In this document: positions 1 to 10,566 of the stretch, one piece after another
Layout of the letters: each line of letters begins with the position of its first letter
Numbering within the stretch: the stretch's first letter is position 1
DNA from: Methanolobus mangrovi
Lineage (GTDB): Archaea; Halobacteriota; Methanosarcinia; Methanosarcinales; Methanosarcinaceae
DNA length: 64,000 nt
Direction: 5' to 3'
NCBI RefSeq assembly: GCF_031312535.1
Contig: NZ_CP133594.1
Location: forward strand, 2,523,934-2,587,933
Made by a program: the position numbers and the translations under genes
The notes under the pieces: generated by a model
What the model was told of the DNA's origin: nothing
The model's input: the letters and a program-made list of their open reading frames with translations, nothing else
The model's database searches: none

Positions 1-70
1 TGCAGATGAATCAGAGACGCGCTTTTTCAAGTGTACTAAATGTGGATGTACCTGGCGTGAATATGACTGA
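1..70 (+). CDS. Transcription factor S (TFS), C-terminal fragment
   Basis: Only the last 22 codons lie in the window; the gene enters from the left edge. The visible end contains the C-terminal zinc-ribbon signature DESETRFFKCTKCG followed by CTWREYD and a TGA stop. TFS is the archaeal homologue of eukaryotic TFIIS and of the Rpb9 C-terminal ribbon; it stimulates transcript cleavage in backtracked RNA polymerase. The invariant DE pair that reaches into the polymerase active site and the CxxC of the zinc ribbon are both present. It lies directly upstream of pcn on the same strand, a neighbourhood expected in Methanosarcinales. Confidence 0.85.
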   Translation, partial: ADESETRFFKCTKCGCTWREYD

Positions 71-74
71 ACTC

Positions 75-97
75 TGATACTTATGGTATCATTGTTT
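75..97 (+). terminator. Weak hairpin terminator after TFS
   Basis: A 6-bp perfect inverted repeat (TGATAC at 75-80, GTATCA at 86-91, 5-nt loop) lies 4 bases after the TFS stop and is followed by a short T-rich stretch. The T-run is modest, so termination is an inference. Confidence 0.35.
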
Positions 98-180
98 GGT
101 TGCACATATATTTAAAAGAAAACTTATATTACTTATTAGATATAATCTCCTAAAAATTAAATTTATTGGTGGCGAATTAG

Positions 181-918
181 ATGTTCAAGGCAACTATTGA
201 TGCAGATATATTAAAAACTGCGATTGAAACTCTTTCGGTTCTTGTTGATGAAGCAAGGTTCAGGATATCTCCTGAGGGAATGTCTGTCCGGGCTGTGGAC
301 CCTGCAAACGTAGCCATGGTCAGTTTTGAACTTGGTTCAAGTGCTTTTGATGAGTTCAGTGCTGATGATTGTGAGATTGGCATGGACCTGTCAAAGATCA
401 ATGATATTTTCAGTGTTGCAGGCAAGGACGAGAAAGTTATCATGGAACTTGATGAGATGTCCCAGAAAATGTCACTGCATCTTGGCGGACTTTCTTACAC
501 TCTTGCATTGCTCGATCCTTCAACTATCAGGGCAGAACCAAGAATTCCTCAACTTGAGCTTCCAGCTGAGGTTGTACTTAATGGTAAGGAACTTCAGAGA
601 GCTGTCAAAGCTGCTGAGAAGATCAGCGACCACATGTTGCTTGGAATTGATGGCGATGTATTCTATATGGAAGCAGAAGGGGATACTGACCGCGTTCGCC
701 TTGACATGGCCCGTGATAAGCTTATTGACATGAAGGTTGGCGAAGCACGTTCCCTGTTCTCATTGGACTATCTCTCTGATATTGTGAAACCAGCATCTCG
801 TTCCAACGAGATTACAATTGAGATTGGAAAGGATTTTCCTGTAAAGATCTCTTTCTCCATTGCAAACGGCGCAGGAAAAGTAGGTTATCTTCTGGCTCCA
901 AGGATCGAATCTGACTGA
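181..918 (+). CDS. pcn: DNA polymerase sliding clamp (PCNA)
   Basis: 245 residues, the usual length of archaeal PCNA. It forms a homotrimeric ring that tethers DNA polymerases, FEN1, ligase and RFC clients. The N-terminal half reads as a PCNA lobe (FKATIDADILKTAIETLSVL, then SPEGMSVRAVDPANVAMV), and the C terminus ends in the conserved LLAPRIESD strand region that forms the client-binding pocket. The ATG is preceded by GGTGG at 8-13 bases, supporting this start. An AT-rich box (CATATATTTAAAAG, about 108-121) upstream is a plausible promoter with a leader of about 40 bases. priL follows after three bases, so the clamp and the primase large subunit are probably co-transcribed. Confidence 0.97.
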   Translation: MFKATIDADILKTAIETLSVLVDEARFRISPEGMSVRAVDPANVAMVSFELGSSAFDEFSADDCEIGMDLSKINDIFSVAGKDEKVIMELDEMSQKMSLHLGGLSYTLALLDPSTIRAEPRIPQLELPAEVVLNGKELQRAVKAAEKISDHMLLGIDGDVFYMEAEGDTDRVRLDMARDKLIDMKVGEARSLFSLDYLSDIVKPASRSNEITIEIGKDFPVKISFSIANGAGKVGYLLAPRIESD

Positions 919-921
919 TCT

Positions 922-1986
922 ATGGATGAAAAGGACTTTGCATTATATCCATACATTTCCGAGGCATCCTCACATGTAAGGGGCCTCGGAATAGCTCTTG
1001 ATCGCCTGGTTACGTCCAGGGCCATGGAATCAGCACGTGTTCGTGGCAAAGAGCGTGTTTTACAGGCGATATCAGGTGAACTTATAAAACCAAACCTTTC
1101 CATTTCGGATGAACAGAAGATCCTTTTGGAATTACTTTCCTATCCATTTTCAAGGATACTTGTTTCCTCTATCGATGATTCTTTCCTGACACGGAGATAT
1201 TGTCTTGCCGAAGCAGTTGCTTCCTATAGGCTTTTAAAGACACAAAACCTTGCTTTTCTCAGAGAATTTGCTTCAGATTTCGGCATTTTTCCGGATGAAA
1301 CTGAAAATGGTTTCAAAATCCACTTTACATCGTATATCCGTATGGCAAGCTCTCTAAAAGCAATAGAATGGAAACTCGTCAATCGAAAACTTGATCATGG
1401 GAATGTGAATGTTTCAAAGGAAGAGTTTGCCCGTCTTTTGCAGGAACTTATAAAAAACCGTGTTGAGCAAAATTTGCCTATGCCAGTTGATGATGAACTG
1501 GTCAAGGCGTGTGAGTCATATCTTGGTGAGATTCGGGAAGCTCTGGAAGAGCAGAAGAGTACTTTTGGTGAATCTGAATTTGAATCAGTTGAAACAGATA
1601 TTTTCCCTCCATGCATAACTCATGCTATCGCTAATACACAGGCTGGTGTGAATCTCGCACATTCTATGCGATTTGCGATGACTGCTTTTCTCCTTACAAT
1701 AGGCATGACGGTTGATGACATCATGAACCTCTTTACCGCATCTCCTGATTTTGATATTGAGAAAGCCAGGTATCAGGTAGAGCATATTGCCGGTTCATCT
1801 GGTACACATTACAAGCCTCCGTCATGCTCAACGATGCAGACCTATGGCAACTGTTATGCTCCGGATGAAATGTGCAAGAAGATAAGCCATCCGCTTAATT
1901 ATTACAGTCGCAAGCTATGGTTCCGTAGAAGGGATATGCAAAACGGTAAAGAAGAATCCGTATCTGAAAAACCAACAACAGAATGA
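922..1986 (+). CDS. priL: DNA primase large subunit PriL
   Basis: 354 residues, typical for archaeal PriL. It is the non-catalytic partner of PriS in the replicative primase and carries a C-terminal iron-sulfur domain needed for primer initiation. The C-terminal half shows the four expected cysteines spread over FPPC, PPSC, YGNC and DEMC (about residues 230-317), with the terminal HPLNYYSRKLW typical of the family. It starts three bases after the pcn stop, so translational coupling is likely. PriS is not in the window. Its stop faces the oppositely oriented MscS gene with 50 bases between them, in which no clear terminator is visible. Confidence 0.95.
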   Translation: MDEKDFALYPYISEASSHVRGLGIALDRLVTSRAMESARVRGKERVLQAISGELIKPNLSISDEQKILLELLSYPFSRILVSSIDDSFLTRRYCLAEAVASYRLLKTQNLAFLREFASDFGIFPDETENGFKIHFTSYIRMASSLKAIEWKLVNRKLDHGNVNVSKEEFARLLQELIKNRVEQNLPMPVDDELVKACESYLGEIREALEEQKSTFGESEFESVETDIFPPCITHAIANTQAGVNLAHSMRFAMTAFLLTIGMTVDDIMNLFTASPDFDIEKARYQVEHIAGSSGTHYKPPSCSTMQTYGNCYAPDEMCKKISHPLNYYSRKLWFRRRDMQNGKEESVSEKPTTE

Positions 1987-2036
1987 TTCATCTGAAAATT
2001 ATGGTGATAACTCTCTGTTTTATGGGAAAAGCAAAT

Positions 2037-2954
2037 TCATTGTCCATCGGTCGGCTTAAACTCATTTAGCATCATGGAAGTAATCTGGTGTCTGACCTGC
2101 TCACGACGTTCATAAGTTGATTTGTAGTAGACAGTTATCTTAACGCCGTCACTGTCAGAGCCCAGGAAGAAACTCACATTAACGTCAAGAGTGTTCCATA
2201 CCTTCTCCTTCAGTGCCTCTACTTTCGAAGGAAGATTGGCTGGAAGTTCCTCCATGTCAAAATACATGTTAAACTCATTTCTGAACTTACCCTTGCCGTA
2301 GTTTTTGATGGGTTTTTCAAGGAATATTTTGTTTGGTATTTTGAAATAATCCTCATAAGTATCAGGTGTCGGGTCAACGACCACATAGAACAGGCCTATA
2401 TGCTTTACCAGTCCTTCCATATCGTTATCTTCACCCACCTTGATGTAATCGCCTATCTTGAATGGTTTCTTGGTAAGCAGTATGAACCATATGAAATAGG
2501 AAAGGATGATATCTCTGATAGCAAAGGCAAAACCGGTTGTGATCAATCCTAAAAAGATAGCAATATTCTGTATAGTGATGCCAAGCTGCCAGAAGGCTAC
2601 CAGTGTGGCAAGCAGGTATACAAAAGCGAGGTACATCTTACCCATGAGTATGCGTTCCTCGATTTGTCCCATTCCCTCAAAATAATTGAGGATGCTATTT
2701 ACTGTGAGCTTCGTAAAAAGAGTCGCAAGGGCATATGATACAAAAATGATCAACAAGGAACTCAGCGCATTTGTGACAATAACCGGAACTTCTATTAGAT
2801 TCCTGTCAACAGCCACAATGAATACAAGTGCAACAATGGTCATGAATACAAAGAACAGGAAAACCTTGTTCAGCAACTTGTGCACCAGCTTTGATTTTAC
2901 ATTCATCAAGCTGCTACGCGAAGAATTTTTACTCATATGTTTTCTGCCCTGCAT
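2037..2954 (-). CDS. Small-conductance mechanosensitive channel (MscS family)
   Basis: Membrane protein of up to 305 residues. Hydrophobic segments at about residues 28-50, 60-80, 105-122 and 130-158 are followed by the pore-helix and beta-domain signature of MscS: GFAFAIRDIILSYFIWFILL, then KKPFKIGDYIKVG. Such channels open under membrane tension and release solutes after hypo-osmotic shock. Two starts are possible: this one, and an internal ATG six codons downstream (2936) that has a CAGGG tract about 10 bases before it. A short C-terminal cytoplasmic domain, shorter than in E. coli MscS-like paralogues, ends in EFKPTDGQ. Monocistronic as far as can be seen. Confidence 0.9.
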   Translation of the reverse strand: MQGRKHMSKNSSRSSLMNVKSKLVHKLLNKVFLFFVFMTIVALVFIVAVDRNLIEVPVIVTNALSSLLIIFVSYALATLFTKLTVNSILNYFEGMGQIEERILMGKMYLAFVYLLATLVAFWQLGITIQNIAIFLGLITTGFAFAIRDIILSYFIWFILLTKKPFKIGDYIKVGEDNDMEGLVKHIGLFYVVVDPTPDTYEDYFKIPNKIFLEKPIKNYGKGKFRNEFNMYFDMEELPANLPSKVEALKEKVWNTLDVNVSFFLGSDSDGVKITVYYKSTYERREQVRHQITSMMLNEFKPTDGQ

Positions 2955-3029
2955 TTGTATTATTGAGAAGTTCTAATTACTCCATATTCTATGTATATCA
3001 TCTTATCGATATAGCCTATTAAGACACAG

Positions 3030-4289
<1,260 letters not shown>

Positions 4290-4344
4290 TCATTCTAAAT
4301 TAGTTACATCCTTTATCCCGGTATATAGCCTACGCTATAAAAAA

Positions 4345-4381
4345 GCTATTAAAAAAGAAAAGATAAGCACCTATTGGTGCT
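4345..4381 (-). terminator. Hairpin terminator of rpo11
   Basis: AGCACC (4381-4376) and GGTGCT (4371-4366) on the minus strand form a perfect 6-bp stem with a 4-base loop, four bases beyond the rpo11 stop, followed by a T-rich run (TCTTTTCTTTTTTAAT) on the minus strand. Confidence 0.65.
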
Positions 4382-4384
4382 ACT

Positions 4385-4663
4385 TCAGACATCTACGGCA
4401 GTTTTAAAAACTGACATAAACTCGTCACAATGCGTCACAATGCTTTTTGCCGCATCCTTTACAGCTTCAATAGGGTCTACACCTTCAGTTTTCACAAAAA
4501 GTATAGGGTCACTTATTGACACGTGTTTCATGTCGTATGTTGCTATCTGAACTCTTGTGTCATCAAGCAGGGCTGACTTAAGCATGTTGAGAAGAGTGTG
4601 GTTCTCTCCTATGATCTCAAGATGCATCTCATCATCAGTTTTATCAATGATCTTTAATTCCAT
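4385..4663 (-). CDS. rpo11: DNA-directed RNA polymerase subunit L (Rpo11)
   Basis: 92 residues, the normal size of archaeal Rpo11, the homologue of eukaryotic Rpb11 and of the bacterial alpha N-terminal domain. It pairs with Rpo3 in the assembly platform of RNA polymerase. The family core is visible as IIGENHTLLNMLKSALL, with the D-R-V-x-x-A-x-Y-D region after it. A GGTGAG ribosome binding site precedes the ATG by 6 bases. Immediately upstream on the same strand is csl4 (30 bases away), so RNA polymerase and exosome subunits probably share a transcript. Confidence 0.96.
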   Translation of the reverse strand: MELKIIDKTDDEMHLEIIGENHTLLNMLKSALLDDTRVQIATYDMKHVSISDPILFVKTEGVDPIEAVKDAAKSIVTHCDEFMSVFKTAVDV

Positions 4664-4693
4664 CTTTATCTCACCTGAATTATATGATAATCT

Positions 4694-5419
4694 TTAGAAT
4701 ATTCCGGTTCCGTATTCAGAAGAGATCTTCCTTCTTTCTACGCGCCCGCATTCCGGACATTTCAATCTGTTGTTGTCTTTCACAAGATCCGATCTGCATC
4801 TTGAACAATATGCCTTCATTACGCCAAGGGTCTCGCCATCCGTGCTCAGACGCATGTTCTGGGTATTAATTACTTTTGCCTTTACTATATCTGAAAGGGC
4901 AAACTCCTGGCCAAGATTCTTGACATAGGAATCCTTTACGTTAGAAACGTGGATGGCTGCTGCACCATTTGTCTGGAATTCACGCTCTCCCTTGCCTTTG
5001 ATAGCTCCTATTTCAACAAGAGCGACTGAATCACGCATATTGACGACATTTCCCACAATGATGTCTCCTTCAGCAATCTCAGGGGGAGTGCTTGTCTGGG
5101 GAACAATGGAAATAGTCCTTGATTTCTTGTCTATCTTTACGTATCCGGTACTGAGTGAATGGATATCTGCCACGTTGACATAGGTTCCATTACCTGCCAC
5201 GAATTCTTCTGTAGTTCCTACAAAATCGCCGGGCATTACAAAAACACTTTCTTCTGTGCTAACGTCGTCTTCTGTGTCCATTTCATCATCTTCCGTAGAC
5301 CCTTTTGCGGGTTTCATATTCTTCTTTCCTGCTTCACTGCTTCGAATCTGTTCCTTTTCATCTTTTGCGGAACCCTTTGTGAGCTCTTTCGGTGCACCAG
5401 TAGCCTCCGGTCCTTTCAC
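4694..5419 (-). CDS. csl4: Exosome RNA-binding subunit Csl4
   Basis: Csl4 caps the archaeal exosome (Rrp41-Rrp42 ring) and, with DnaG, recruits RNA for 3'-5' degradation or tailing. The recognised core begins at VMPGDFVGTTEEFVAGNGTY (N-terminal domain), continues through an S1-type RNA-binding domain (IVGNVVNMRDSVALVEIG and HVSNVKDSYV) and ends in a zinc ribbon with CSRC and CPEC. The core is preceded by an unusual acidic and lysine-rich, low-complexity extension of some 60 residues. The start is uncertain: the GTG at 5419 is weak, the frame stays open to 5533 with a basic R/K-rich segment, and inner ATGs exist at about 5317, 5281 and 5236. Confidence 0.88.
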   Translation of the reverse strand: MKGPEATGAPKELTKGSAKDEKEQIRSSEAGKKNMKPAKGSTEDDEMDTEDDVSTEESVFVMPGDFVGTTEEFVAGNGTYVNVADIHSLSTGYVKIDKKSRTISIVPQTSTPPEIAEGDIIVGNVVNMRDSVALVEIGAIKGKGEREFQTNGAAAIHVSNVKDSYVKNLGQEFALSDIVKAKVINTQNMRLSTDGETLGVMKAYCSRCRSDLVKDNNRLKCPECGRVERRKISSEYGTGIF

Positions 5420-5596
5420 AGGAACCTTTTCTTCACTAACCTGCTGGTCTCCGGAATTAGATGATTTGATCTTCCTACGTGAAGTCTTTCGTCTATTTCT
5501 TATCCTAATTAGAATCCCTCTTGTAATCTGAAATTAATATAAAAATGTATAAAATTCATGAACCATTTTTCAGTAAGAACTACATTTGTTAAAGTA

Positions 5597-6190
5597 CTAT
5601 CGCACTATACGATAAATTTCTACCTTCACCATTTCTACTTCTTTCTTATGAAATTTAAATGTTCGTTTTATTGGAAATGCCGTTGTGTACCAATCTGTTA
5701 TCCTGGCATCACCTATGAACTTACTGATAAAATTATGGCTGCCGCAGTTATGAATGGAATATATCACATCACTGGTTTTCAACGCACTTAAAAGAAACGG
5801 TCGGTCATTCCCTTTGGCCTGCGCACCGAATGGCGGGTTCATAACAACCGTATCAGCATGCCCTTCAACCTCAAATACATCGTTGTGGACAAACTCAACA
5901 TCCACTCCAAGTTTTTCAGCATTCTTCCGGGCAATTTCCAGGGCTTTCCTGTCCAGATCAAAACCAACGACCTTTTCCGCCCCAAGCAACTTTGCTCCGA
6001 TTGCAAGTATTCCTGTTCCACATCCCAGATCGAAAACAGTTCCCTCAAGGTCACCCTGCATGTAAGCAAAATGTAACATCTCTGCAGCAAGCAGCGCCGG
6101 GGTGACATACTGCTCAAGTGAAACACTGGGATTATCAAAACCCTCTACCTGTTCAAGCAAGATCTCGAGTTTTCGCTGTTTCAATTTCAT
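5597..6190 (-). CDS. METTL5-like rRNA adenine methyltransferase
   Basis: 197 residues, class I SAM-dependent methylase. The SAM loop is [15 protein letters not shown] (residues 52-66) and the catalytic NPPF is at residues 118-121 ([10 protein letters not shown]), the pattern of N6-adenine and related amino-methylases. The N-terminal segment [19 protein letters not shown] is characteristic of the archaeal/eukaryotic METTL5 group, which in eukaryotes modifies an adenine in small-subunit rRNA. The target here is an inference. Its ATG overlaps the end of dph2 by 4 bases (ATGA), and the tail of dph2 supplies the GGTGA binding site, so the genes are translationally coupled. Confidence 0.88.
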   Translation of the reverse strand: MKLKQRKLEILLEQVEGFDNPSVSLEQYVTPALLAAEMLHFAYMQGDLEGTVFDLGCGTGILAIGAKLLGAEKVVGFDLDRKALEIARKNAEKLGVDVEFVHNDVFEVEGHADTVVMNPPFGAQAKGNDRPFLLSALKTSDVIYSIHNCGSHNFISKFIGDARITDWYTTAFPIKRTFKFHKKEVEMVKVEIYRIVR

Positions 6191-7182
6191 TCACCTGTGA
6201 TCTCATCAAAAACAAGGTCTTCCCATTGCTTCTCACCAAGGACTATTTCAAATTCCATTGGAGTCAGCATTGGGGAGTGGAATCTCCCAACTTCATCAAT
6301 GGCAAGCCGGGGGCATGCAGTATTTACAAACGCATCTACCTTGAACTGCAATAACTGGTCAGGGGTCACAAGGTCCATTGTAAAAATATATGCATCTTTG
6401 CCGTGTTCCTTTGCCATACTTTTCAGTTCCTCAGCCAGAGCCATACGTTCCTGTCCAGGCTTTGTTGACACCACAATTCCAAATACTTCAGCATCAAGTG
6501 ACTTTGCTATAGCTGCACTCCTTTGCCTTAGAATCCTGGAATTATCTGCATCTCTAAGTTCATTGACAAATGGATCTGCGATCAGTACTCGTTTTTTAGT
6601 TGCCAGGGAAACGCCAAGGGGGTGGAACTGTCCGCTTCCAATGTAGAGATATTCATCACACTCTTCTTTCCTGGCAGCAGAGAAATTACATCCCAGTACC
6701 TGTCCAGGATATGCTATCTTGCTGTCACCTGCACATATGATGCACTCTTTTCCGTGTTCTTTCAGAATAGAAGCTGCATCTTCAAGCTTATGCACATGCT
6801 GAACCGTAGTTATCAGGCCTATTTTCTGTCCCGTAAGCTCATTGACAGCCAGTTTCACAACATCCTTAACATCTACGTCCGATCTTGTCTCAATAAAATA
6901 TACTTTTTGCGAAAGTTTGTTATCATCAAGGTGTGCATGACCAAAATGAAACATAATCTCTACTTTGTCCAGTAAAGCAACATCAAGGTCGCATGCTCCA
7001 AAGCAAGGGTTTCCTGATATGAATATTACAGAGCCAGTCTCTTTCTCTATCCTTGAGGCAATTCCCGGGGAACGCCTCTTGAAACCTTCAGGAAACTGCA
7101 ATCCTATGACTTTTGCACCTGTGTCCTTTATGACAGAGATTATACGGTCCAGCTGGAAATCGAATGCTTCTCCTTCACTCAT
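6187..7182 (-). CDS. dph2: Diphthamide synthase Dph2 (3-amino-3-carboxypropyl transferase)
   Basis: 331 residues. Archaeal Dph2 is a homodimeric, non-classical radical SAM enzyme that transfers the aminocarboxypropyl group of SAM to a histidine of elongation factor 2, the first step of diphthamide formation. The three cluster-binding cysteines of the family are present at C60 ([10 protein letters not shown]), C165 (VLGCNFSAA) and C290 ([11 protein letters not shown]), each in a different domain. It sits in a tight operon hpt-dph2-METTL5-like with overlaps of 8 and 4 bases; the last two are both linked to translation. Confidence 0.95.
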   Translation of the reverse strand: MSEGEAFDFQLDRIISVIKDTGAKVIGLQFPEGFKRRSPGIASRIEKETGSVIFISGNPCFGACDLDVALLDKVEIMFHFGHAHLDDNKLSQKVYFIETRSDVDVKDVVKLAVNELTGQKIGLITTVQHVHKLEDAASILKEHGKECIICAGDSKIAYPGQVLGCNFSAARKEECDEYLYIGSGQFHPLGVSLATKKRVLIADPFVNELRDADNSRILRQRSAAIAKSLDAEVFGIVVSTKPGQERMALAEELKSMAKEHGKDAYIFTMDLVTPDQLLQFKVDAFVNTACPRLAIDEVGRFHSPMLTPMEFEIVLGEKQWEDLVFDEITGE

Positions 7183-7738
7183 GGGTATCCTCTATGGTCA
7201 CACCGTTTTCAGTTACATCGATACGTATCAGAGTCTTTATATCAATCCCAATATCCTTTAATCTTGAAAGGCCATCACCACGTTCGATAACGACAATGGT
7301 ATCCGTGATTATAGCACCAATATCCTCAAGGGCTTTTATTAGTGAGACAAGGGTGCCACCTGTGCTTATCACATCATCGACGATGAGCACCTTGTCACCT
7401 TTCCTTACATCATTCACATAAAGCTCGCCCTTTGAGTAACCTGTTTCCTGTGAAAGTTTTATTTCACCATCAAGTCCATAAGGCCTCTTTCTGATAATTG
7501 AGAACGGAATTCCCGTTTTCATGGATATTGATGTGGCAAGGGGAATTCCCATAGCCTCTATGGCAAGTATCTTGTCAAAGTCCTTGCTGACTATTCCTAC
7601 TATGTGCTCTGTTATCTCTTCAAGCAGTTCCGGTTCAAGCTGCGGAACACCGTCTGATATTGGATGAATAAAATAATAATAATCGCCCCTGCGCACAATA
7701 GGAGCATTCAACAGGGATTCACGAAGTATCTTTAGCAT
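7175..7738 (-). CDS. hpt: Hypoxanthine/guanine phosphoribosyltransferase (archaeal type)
   Basis: 187 residues. It salvages hypoxanthine and guanine to IMP and GMP with PRPP. The PRPP-binding loop [13 protein letters not shown] spans residues 117-129; the N-terminal [19 protein letters not shown] is typical of the archaeal Hpt family, which is closer to adenine/orotate PRTases than to bacterial Hpt. First gene of a three-gene leftward operon with dph2. A TATA-like box (TTTTTATATATT on the minus strand, 7771-7760) lies about 25 bases before the start, so the mRNA should have almost no leader. Confidence 0.93.
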   Translation of the reverse strand: MLKILRESLLNAPIVRRGDYYYFIHPISDGVPQLEPELLEEITEHIVGIVSKDFDKILAIEAMGIPLATSISMKTGIPFSIIRKRPYGLDGEIKLSQETGYSKGELYVNDVRKGDKVLIVDDVISTGGTLVSLIKALEDIGAIITDTIVVIERGDGLSRLKDIGIDIKTLIRIDVTENGVTIEDTHE

Positions 7739-7759
7739 AGTTACCGCTTACTACCTGCC

Positions 7760-7771
7760 AATATATAAAAA
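7760..7771 (-). promoter_or_regulatory. Box A (TATA) promoter of hpt
   Basis: The minus strand reads TTTTTATATATT here, a near-ideal archaeal box A, with the hpt ATG about 22-25 bases downstream. The same T-run serves as the terminator tail of the upstream chlID operon (see the neighbouring entry). Confidence 0.6.
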
Positions 7772-7800
7772 CAGACCGTTGGGGGGAAACCCTCACGGTC
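7765..7800 (-). terminator. Terminator of the chlI-chlD operon
   Basis: Minus-strand stem GACCGT (7800-7795) with ACGGTC (7779-7774), strengthened by an inner G-run/C-run pairing, overlaps the stop codon of the VWA gene and is followed by GTTTTTATATATT. The stem and T-run are clear. Confidence 0.65.
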
Positions 7801-9385
7801 ATACTGCAACAAAAGCTGTCTTCTGATCTCTTTCCTGCTTTATAGCTGAATAAAGGGCTTCCTTGCTCAGTGATTTAGGATGATAATAACTTCCATTGCT
7901 TTGCATGGCAACTTCCTTGACAAGTCTGGAGCCAGTATCACTTATATCAACTACAAGAATGTTGATGTGGTTCTCAGCTATCTGTTTACAAACCTGTATG
8001 ATCTCCCTTCTGATATTACCTCCAAGGTGAAGGGGCGAGTTTGCAGTTCCGTCCGTGACAAGTATCATTATAGGTACGGCTGAAGGTTCTTTTTTCAGTT
8101 CCCTGAGTAGTGTGTCCAGTCCCCTGAGCAATCCGGAGGCCATTGGCGTCGTACCTCCGAAAGGTACCTTCTCAAGATAACGCTTTGCAGCTTCAACTGA
8201 TGAAGTGAATGGAAGGACCAGTTCACCGGAACGCCCGCTGTATGTTACAAGTGAGACCCTGTCCCTGCGTTGATATGCGTCTTTCAGGAGTGCAAGAACC
8301 ACGCTGGTCGTTATCTGAACTTTTTCCTGTTCATCCATGGAACCGGAAGTATCAAAAACGATATTTATCAGACTGGAAATACGTCTCCTTCTTACCTTTT
8401 CCCGGATATCGCTCTTTTTGATCTCGATCTTCCCGTCCTTCGCATGATGTGCTGCCGCGCGAACCGTAGGTGCAATGGCTATATCTGTGATCTTCTCGCC
8501 GGGCATTCTGTATCTCACATAACGCCCACGTTTGCTTTTAGTTAGCACTTCTGCTCGTCTTCCTGACTTCAACCTGCCTAAGGCGAGCCTTTTCTTCTGC
8601 GAGTTGTGAGCAAATTCATTAAGGATCTTGCCAACGGTCTTGTCTTCCTTAAGGTCTTCAAACAACTTCTCCGAGCCTGACTTTTTACTGGTGGCTTTGG
8701 ATTCAAACTTAAACTCCTCTTCCAGATCGTTATGGGAAAGGATGTGAACGTATTCCTTTGGAGTAAGTTCCACAAGAACTTCAGGTTCATGCAGGCAAAC
8801 AGGGGAGGATGACTCAAAGATACTTTCTTCGAATACTGGTGGACGAATGCTCTCAAAAGCAAACTCATCAGTTGATTCCTTTGTCTTGTTTGTATCGGGT
8901 TTCAGTATATCGGCAAAAGCTGATCTTTCAGGATCATATTTAGAAGCGTCTTTTTCTGCCAAGTCTACAAAAGCAGCTTCGGGTATCGGACCAGTAACCA
9001 ATGAGCTGTCCGTTTCCTCTCTTTCAGACGTTAACACCGGAGCGTCATCCAATGGCACATTATTCTGAGGATTTTTGAATACTGCTGCAACAGCTGTATC
9101 TGAAGTACCTATCAGTGGTGTGAAGAAAGCACCAGGCTCCATTGTCATGTGATCTGAATCTGCAACAATGTAGACATCCTCTATCTCATCAGGTCTTATC
9201 TGCTCCATATTCTTATAGAGGTTATCATACAGGATCTCGGTATCATCCTTTGAAAAATCAGAAACCGAGTTTTTGGGGATACGCAACCCAAGCAGAGGAA
9301 CACCTATGTACATTACTTTTATGCCATAATTGCGCGGAAGATTCCTGCGCAGACGTTGGACAAGTTCACTCTCGGTCATCCCCAA
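7799..9385 (-). CDS. VWA-domain chelatase subunit (ChlD/BchD-like)
   Basis: 528 residues. The C-terminal third (about 340-528) is a von Willebrand A domain with a MIDAS metal site: DTSGSMDEQEK, then GGTTPMASG and LVTDGTAN. The middle is a basic segment (KSKRGRYVRYRMPGE) typical of chelatase D subunits; the N-terminal 200 residues are acidic and poorly conserved in appearance, and no AAA+ ATPase domain is visible, unlike plant and bacterial ChlD. It lies 7 bases after chlI on the same strand. In archaea ChlI/ChlD pairs usually power CobN-type cobalt insertion; CobN is not in the window, so the substrate (Co versus another metal) is inferred. Confidence 0.82.
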   Translation of the reverse strand: MGMTESELVQRLRRNLPRNYGIKVMYIGVPLLGLRIPKNSVSDFSKDDTEILYDNLYKNMEQIRPDEIEDVYIVADSDHMTMEPGAFFTPLIGTSDTAVAAVFKNPQNNVPLDDAPVLTSEREETDSSLVTGPIPEAAFVDLAEKDASKYDPERSAFADILKPDTNKTKESTDEFAFESIRPPVFEESIFESSSPVCLHEPEVLVELTPKEYVHILSHNDLEEEFKFESKATSKKSGSEKLFEDLKEDKTVGKILNEFAHNSQKKRLALGRLKSGRRAEVLTKSKRGRYVRYRMPGEKITDIAIAPTVRAAAHHAKDGKIEIKKSDIREKVRRRRISSLINIVFDTSGSMDEQEKVQITTSVVLALLKDAYQRRDRVSLVTYSGRSGELVLPFTSSVEAAKRYLEKVPFGGTTPMASGLLRGLDTLLRELKKEPSAVPIMILVTDGTANSPLHLGGNIRREIIQVCKQIAENHINILVVDISDTGSRLVKEVAMQSNGSYYHPKSLSKEALYSAIKQERDQKTAFVAV

Positions 9386-9392
9386 ACCTCTC

Positions 9393-10514
9393 TTATATAT
9401 TTCCGTCTACAACAGCCCTTAGCTGGTCCACACTGAACTCTTCTTCTTCAAATGGCTTCTTACGCATTCTGTGGGGGAGGACCATCTCAGATGCCTCGAT
9501 GATGTCATCGTTGGTAATGCGTTCTCTGCCTTCGTAGGCTGCATTTGTACGGGCTGCCCGCTCTATCATAATATCTGCACGGTGTCCGTCCACATTGAAA
9601 GCGATACAAATTTCTGCAATTGTGCGCAGATTTTCTCTTGTACTGGACACTCTCGGAAGCAGTTGCATAGCCTTTACTATTTTTGAGCGCAGTTTTTCCT
9701 GCTCAGCTTCGTAATCACGTATGAATTGTTTTGGATCATCATTGAATCCGTTTCGTCGTTCTACAATCTCGATACGCTGTTCAACATCATAGATTCCGGT
9801 GACCTCTACCTGCAAAGCTATTCTGTCAAGCAGTTGTGGGCGAAGTTCTCCTTCCTCCGGGTTCATACTTCCTACAATAATGAAATTTGCAGGATGGCTG
9901 ACACTAACACCTTCACGCTCAACAGTGTTCACGTTCATAGCTGCAGCATCAAGAAGTGCGTCAACTACAAAGTCATCCAGCAGGTTTATCTCATCAACAT
10001 AAAGAATTCCACGGTTTGCCTGTGCAAGGATGCCAGGGTCAAATGCCTGCACACCCTGGCGCACAGCTTTTTCAATATCCAGACTACCGACAACCCTGTC
10101 TTCAGTAGCGCCCACAGGAAGATCTACTACCTTTGTCTGGCGTTTATTAACGTTAAGTGTTCCCTTTCTCTTCTTTTCTGTACATTCCCAACAGAACTTG
10201 TCAGGGTCTTTAGGGTCACAATTGAATTTGCATCCTTCTACAACTTCAATCTCTGGCAGTACCTCTGCTAAACCTCTTACCGCCGTGGATTTAGCAGTAC
10301 CTTTCTGTCCACGTATCAGTACTCCTCCAATCGAAGGATTGATTGTATTCAGTATGAGCGCTCTTAGCATTTTTTCCTGCCCTACTATGGCAGATATGGG
10401 GTAGAGCACTCTTTCTGTCCTTGTGGCCTTGCGGGCAATGTCTTCCAGATATTGTGAAGGAGCTTCCGCGGTTTTTGGAACTTCTTTTATTGTCCCGGTT
10501 ATACTTGAACTCAT
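9393..10514 (-). CDS. Magnesium/cobalt chelatase AAA+ ATPase subunit (ChlI/BchI-like)
   Basis: 373 residues, the usual ChlI length. Walker A is [15 protein letters not shown] (about 69-83), Walker B is [20 protein letters not shown], and the sensor and arginine-finger regions ([20 protein letters not shown]) are intact. The CxxxxxxxxxxxxCxxC insert ([15 protein letters not shown] region) resembles the cysteine-bearing insert of many archaeal and cyanobacterial ChlI proteins. It should form a hexamer that remodels the VWA subunit encoded just downstream. Most likely part of an aerobic-like cobaltochelatase for corrinoid synthesis, essential for methyl transfer in methanogens; the metal is an inference. 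Confidence 0.88.
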   Translation of the reverse strand: MSSSITGTIKEVPKTAEAPSQYLEDIARKATRTERVLYPISAIVGQEKMLRALILNTINPSIGGVLIRGQKGTAKSTAVRGLAEVLPEIEVVEGCKFNCDPKDPDKFCWECTEKKRKGTLNVNKRQTKVVDLPVGATEDRVVGSLDIEKAVRQGVQAFDPGILAQANRGILYVDEINLLDDFVVDALLDAAAMNVNTVEREGVSVSHPANFIIVGSMNPEEGELRPQLLDRIALQVEVTGIYDVEQRIEIVERRNGFNDDPKQFIRDYEAEQEKLRSKIVKAMQLLPRVSSTRENLRTIAEICIAFNVDGHRADIMIERAARTNAAYEGRERITNDDIIEASEMVLPHRMRKKPFEEEEFSVDQLRAVVDGNI

Positions 10515-10566
10515 ATTATCGCCTTTCCAGCATGAAATCTTGCATATTGTTACTTGTCAGTTGAAT

